This document shows, piece after piece, positions 6,706 through 7,570 of a stretch of 7,570 nt of DNA; the first letter of the stretch is position 1, and the number at the start of each line of letters is the position of its first letter. The translations under genes and the position numbers were made by a program. Under the pieces are notes generated by a model. That model was not told the DNA's origin and searched no databases. It saw only the letters and a list, made by a program, of their open reading frames with translations. This DNA comes from Acidobacteriota bacterium (GTDB taxonomy: Bacteria > Acidobacteriota > Blastocatellia > Pyrinomonadales > Pyrinomonadaceae): assembly GCA_020201365.1 (NCBI GenBank), contig JAIVGV010000088.1, positions 1-7,570 on the forward strand, read 5' to 3'.

Positions 6706-7570
6706 ATGAAACTTTCAGAGCTTGCAGAGAGGACAGTCGCGCGCGTCGAGCCCGAAGGCGCGGGCGATGTTGAGATCGTCGGGGCTGCCGGGCTCGACGA
6801 AGCCGAGGCGGGTCACGTCACGTTCCTCTCGAACCCGCGCTACACGCCGCGCGTGCGGACGACGAAGGCATCCGCCGTCTATCTCGCCGAGGGCGTCGAG
6901 GCGGGGCGCGACGACATCGCCATCTTGCGCGCGCGCGATCCGTACCTCGCCTACACGCGCGCCCTGCGGCTCTTCCACCCCGAGCCCGCGGTCGAGCCGT
7001 TCGTCCATCCGTCCGCGGTGATCGACGAAACGGCGCGCGTGCACGAGTCGGCGCGCGTGGGCGCGTGCGCGGTCGTCGGGAAGGATGTTGAGATCGGCGC
7101 GGGCGTGATGATTCATCCGAACGCGACGATCTACGAGGGCGTGAAGGTAGGCGCGGGCACGGTCATCCATTCCGGCGTCGCGCTGCGCGAGGGGACGGTC
7201 GTCGGCGCGCGCGTGATCATTCACAACAACGCGGTCGTCGGCTCGGACGGCTTCGGGTTTGCGAAGGACGAGGAGCGGCGCTGGCTGAAGATTCCGCAGA
7301 CGGGGCGGGTCGTCGTCGAGGACGACGTGGAGATCGGCGCGGGGACGACCGTGGACTGCGCGTCGGTCGGCGAGACGCGCATCCGCCGCGGCGCGAAGAT
7401 TGACAACCTCGTGCAGATCGGTCACTCGTGCACGGTCGGCGAGGACGCCCTCGTCTGCGCGCAGGTCGGACTTGCCGGAAGCTCGCACGTCGGCGCGCGC
7501 GTCATCCTCGCCGGGCAGGCGGGCGTCGCGGGACACCTGACCGTCGGCGACGACGCCGTGATCACCGCCA
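6706..7570 (+). CDS. lpxD: UDP-3-O-(3-hydroxyacyl)glucosamine N-acyltransferase LpxD, 3' end cut by window edge
   Basis: LpxD transfers a 3-hydroxyacyl chain from acyl carrier protein to the 2-amino group of UDP-3-O-acyl-glucosamine, the third step of lipid A synthesis, in the cytoplasm. The visible 288 codons correspond to most of the roughly 340-residue family. Residues 1 to about 100 are the LpxD-specific uridine-binding domain (MKLSELAER start; GHVTFLSNPRY at 36-46). A left-handed beta-helix of hexapeptide repeats follows, with the hallmark stretches VVGSDGFGFA, KIPQTGRVVVEDDVEIGAG and DNLVQIGHS. H240 and H277 (in VAGHLTVG) align with the E. coli catalytic-region histidines H239 and H276. 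The ATG at 6706 matches the family N-terminus, although no Shine-Dalgarno site is visible. It follows priA by 32 bp and is probably co-transcribed. The C-terminal helices lie beyond base 7570. The gene implies an outer membrane with lipid A. Confidence 0.95.
   Translation, partial: MKLSELAERTVARVEPEGAGDVEIVGAAGLDEAEAGHVTFLSNPRYTPRVRTTKASAVYLAEGVEAGRDDIAILRARDPYLAYTRALRLFHPEPAVEPFVHPSAVIDETARVHESARVGACAVVGKDVEIGAGVMIHPNATIYEGVKVGAGTVIHSGVALREGTVVGARVIIHNNAVVGSDGFGFAKDEERRWLKIPQTGRVVVEDDVEIGAGTTVDCASVGETRIRRGAKIDNLVQIGHSCTVGEDALVCAQVGLAGSSHVGARVILAGQAGVAGHLTVGDDAVITA

Noticed and set aside
6715..7536. Minus-strand open frame of 273 codons with repetitive Asp/Arg/Ala sequence
   Set aside because: The apparent repeats mirror the hexapeptide repeats of LpxD on the other strand; there is no independent evidence of coding.

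Overview
The window looks like chromosome of a high-GC, diderm bacterium. My best guess is an acidobacterium, possibly of the Blastocatellia type. That is an inference from three things: the winged-helix/TolB-like/TPR regulator architecture, the secreted PD40/Kelch propeller protein, and an LpxD gene (a Gram-negative lipid A enzyme) in very GC-rich codons. No rRNA, tRNA, CRISPR array, insertion sequence or phage gene is visible.

The left half (1-4039) holds a divergent gene pair. On the minus strand, from 1851 and running off the left edge, is a secreted-looking beta-propeller protein: five PD40 (TolB/WD40-like) units fused directly to a Kelch array. On the plus strand, from 2202 to 4039, is a cytoplasmic one-component regulator: an OmpR/CadC-type winged helix, a TolB-like domain, then TPR helices. 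Its frame is broken by an apparent one-base loss in a C run at 3300-3302; restoring one C gives a continuous 612-residue protein. The 350-bp region between them carries a plausible promoter, four copies of a heptamer in alternating orientation, and three helically phased TTCGGAAA repeats just before the regulator start. The pairing suggests, without proof, that the regulator controls itself and/or the propeller gene.

The right half (about 4139-7570) is ordinary core-genome content with much stronger GCG/CGC codon bias. It holds priA (replication restart helicase), followed 32 bp downstream by lpxD (lipid A biosynthesis acyltransferase), which is cut by the right edge. Short spacing and shared strand suggest co-transcription.

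I see no clearly new multi-gene system. The points most worth checking are the phased repeat operator, the frameshift in the regulator, and the fused propeller with a collapsed Kelch unit.
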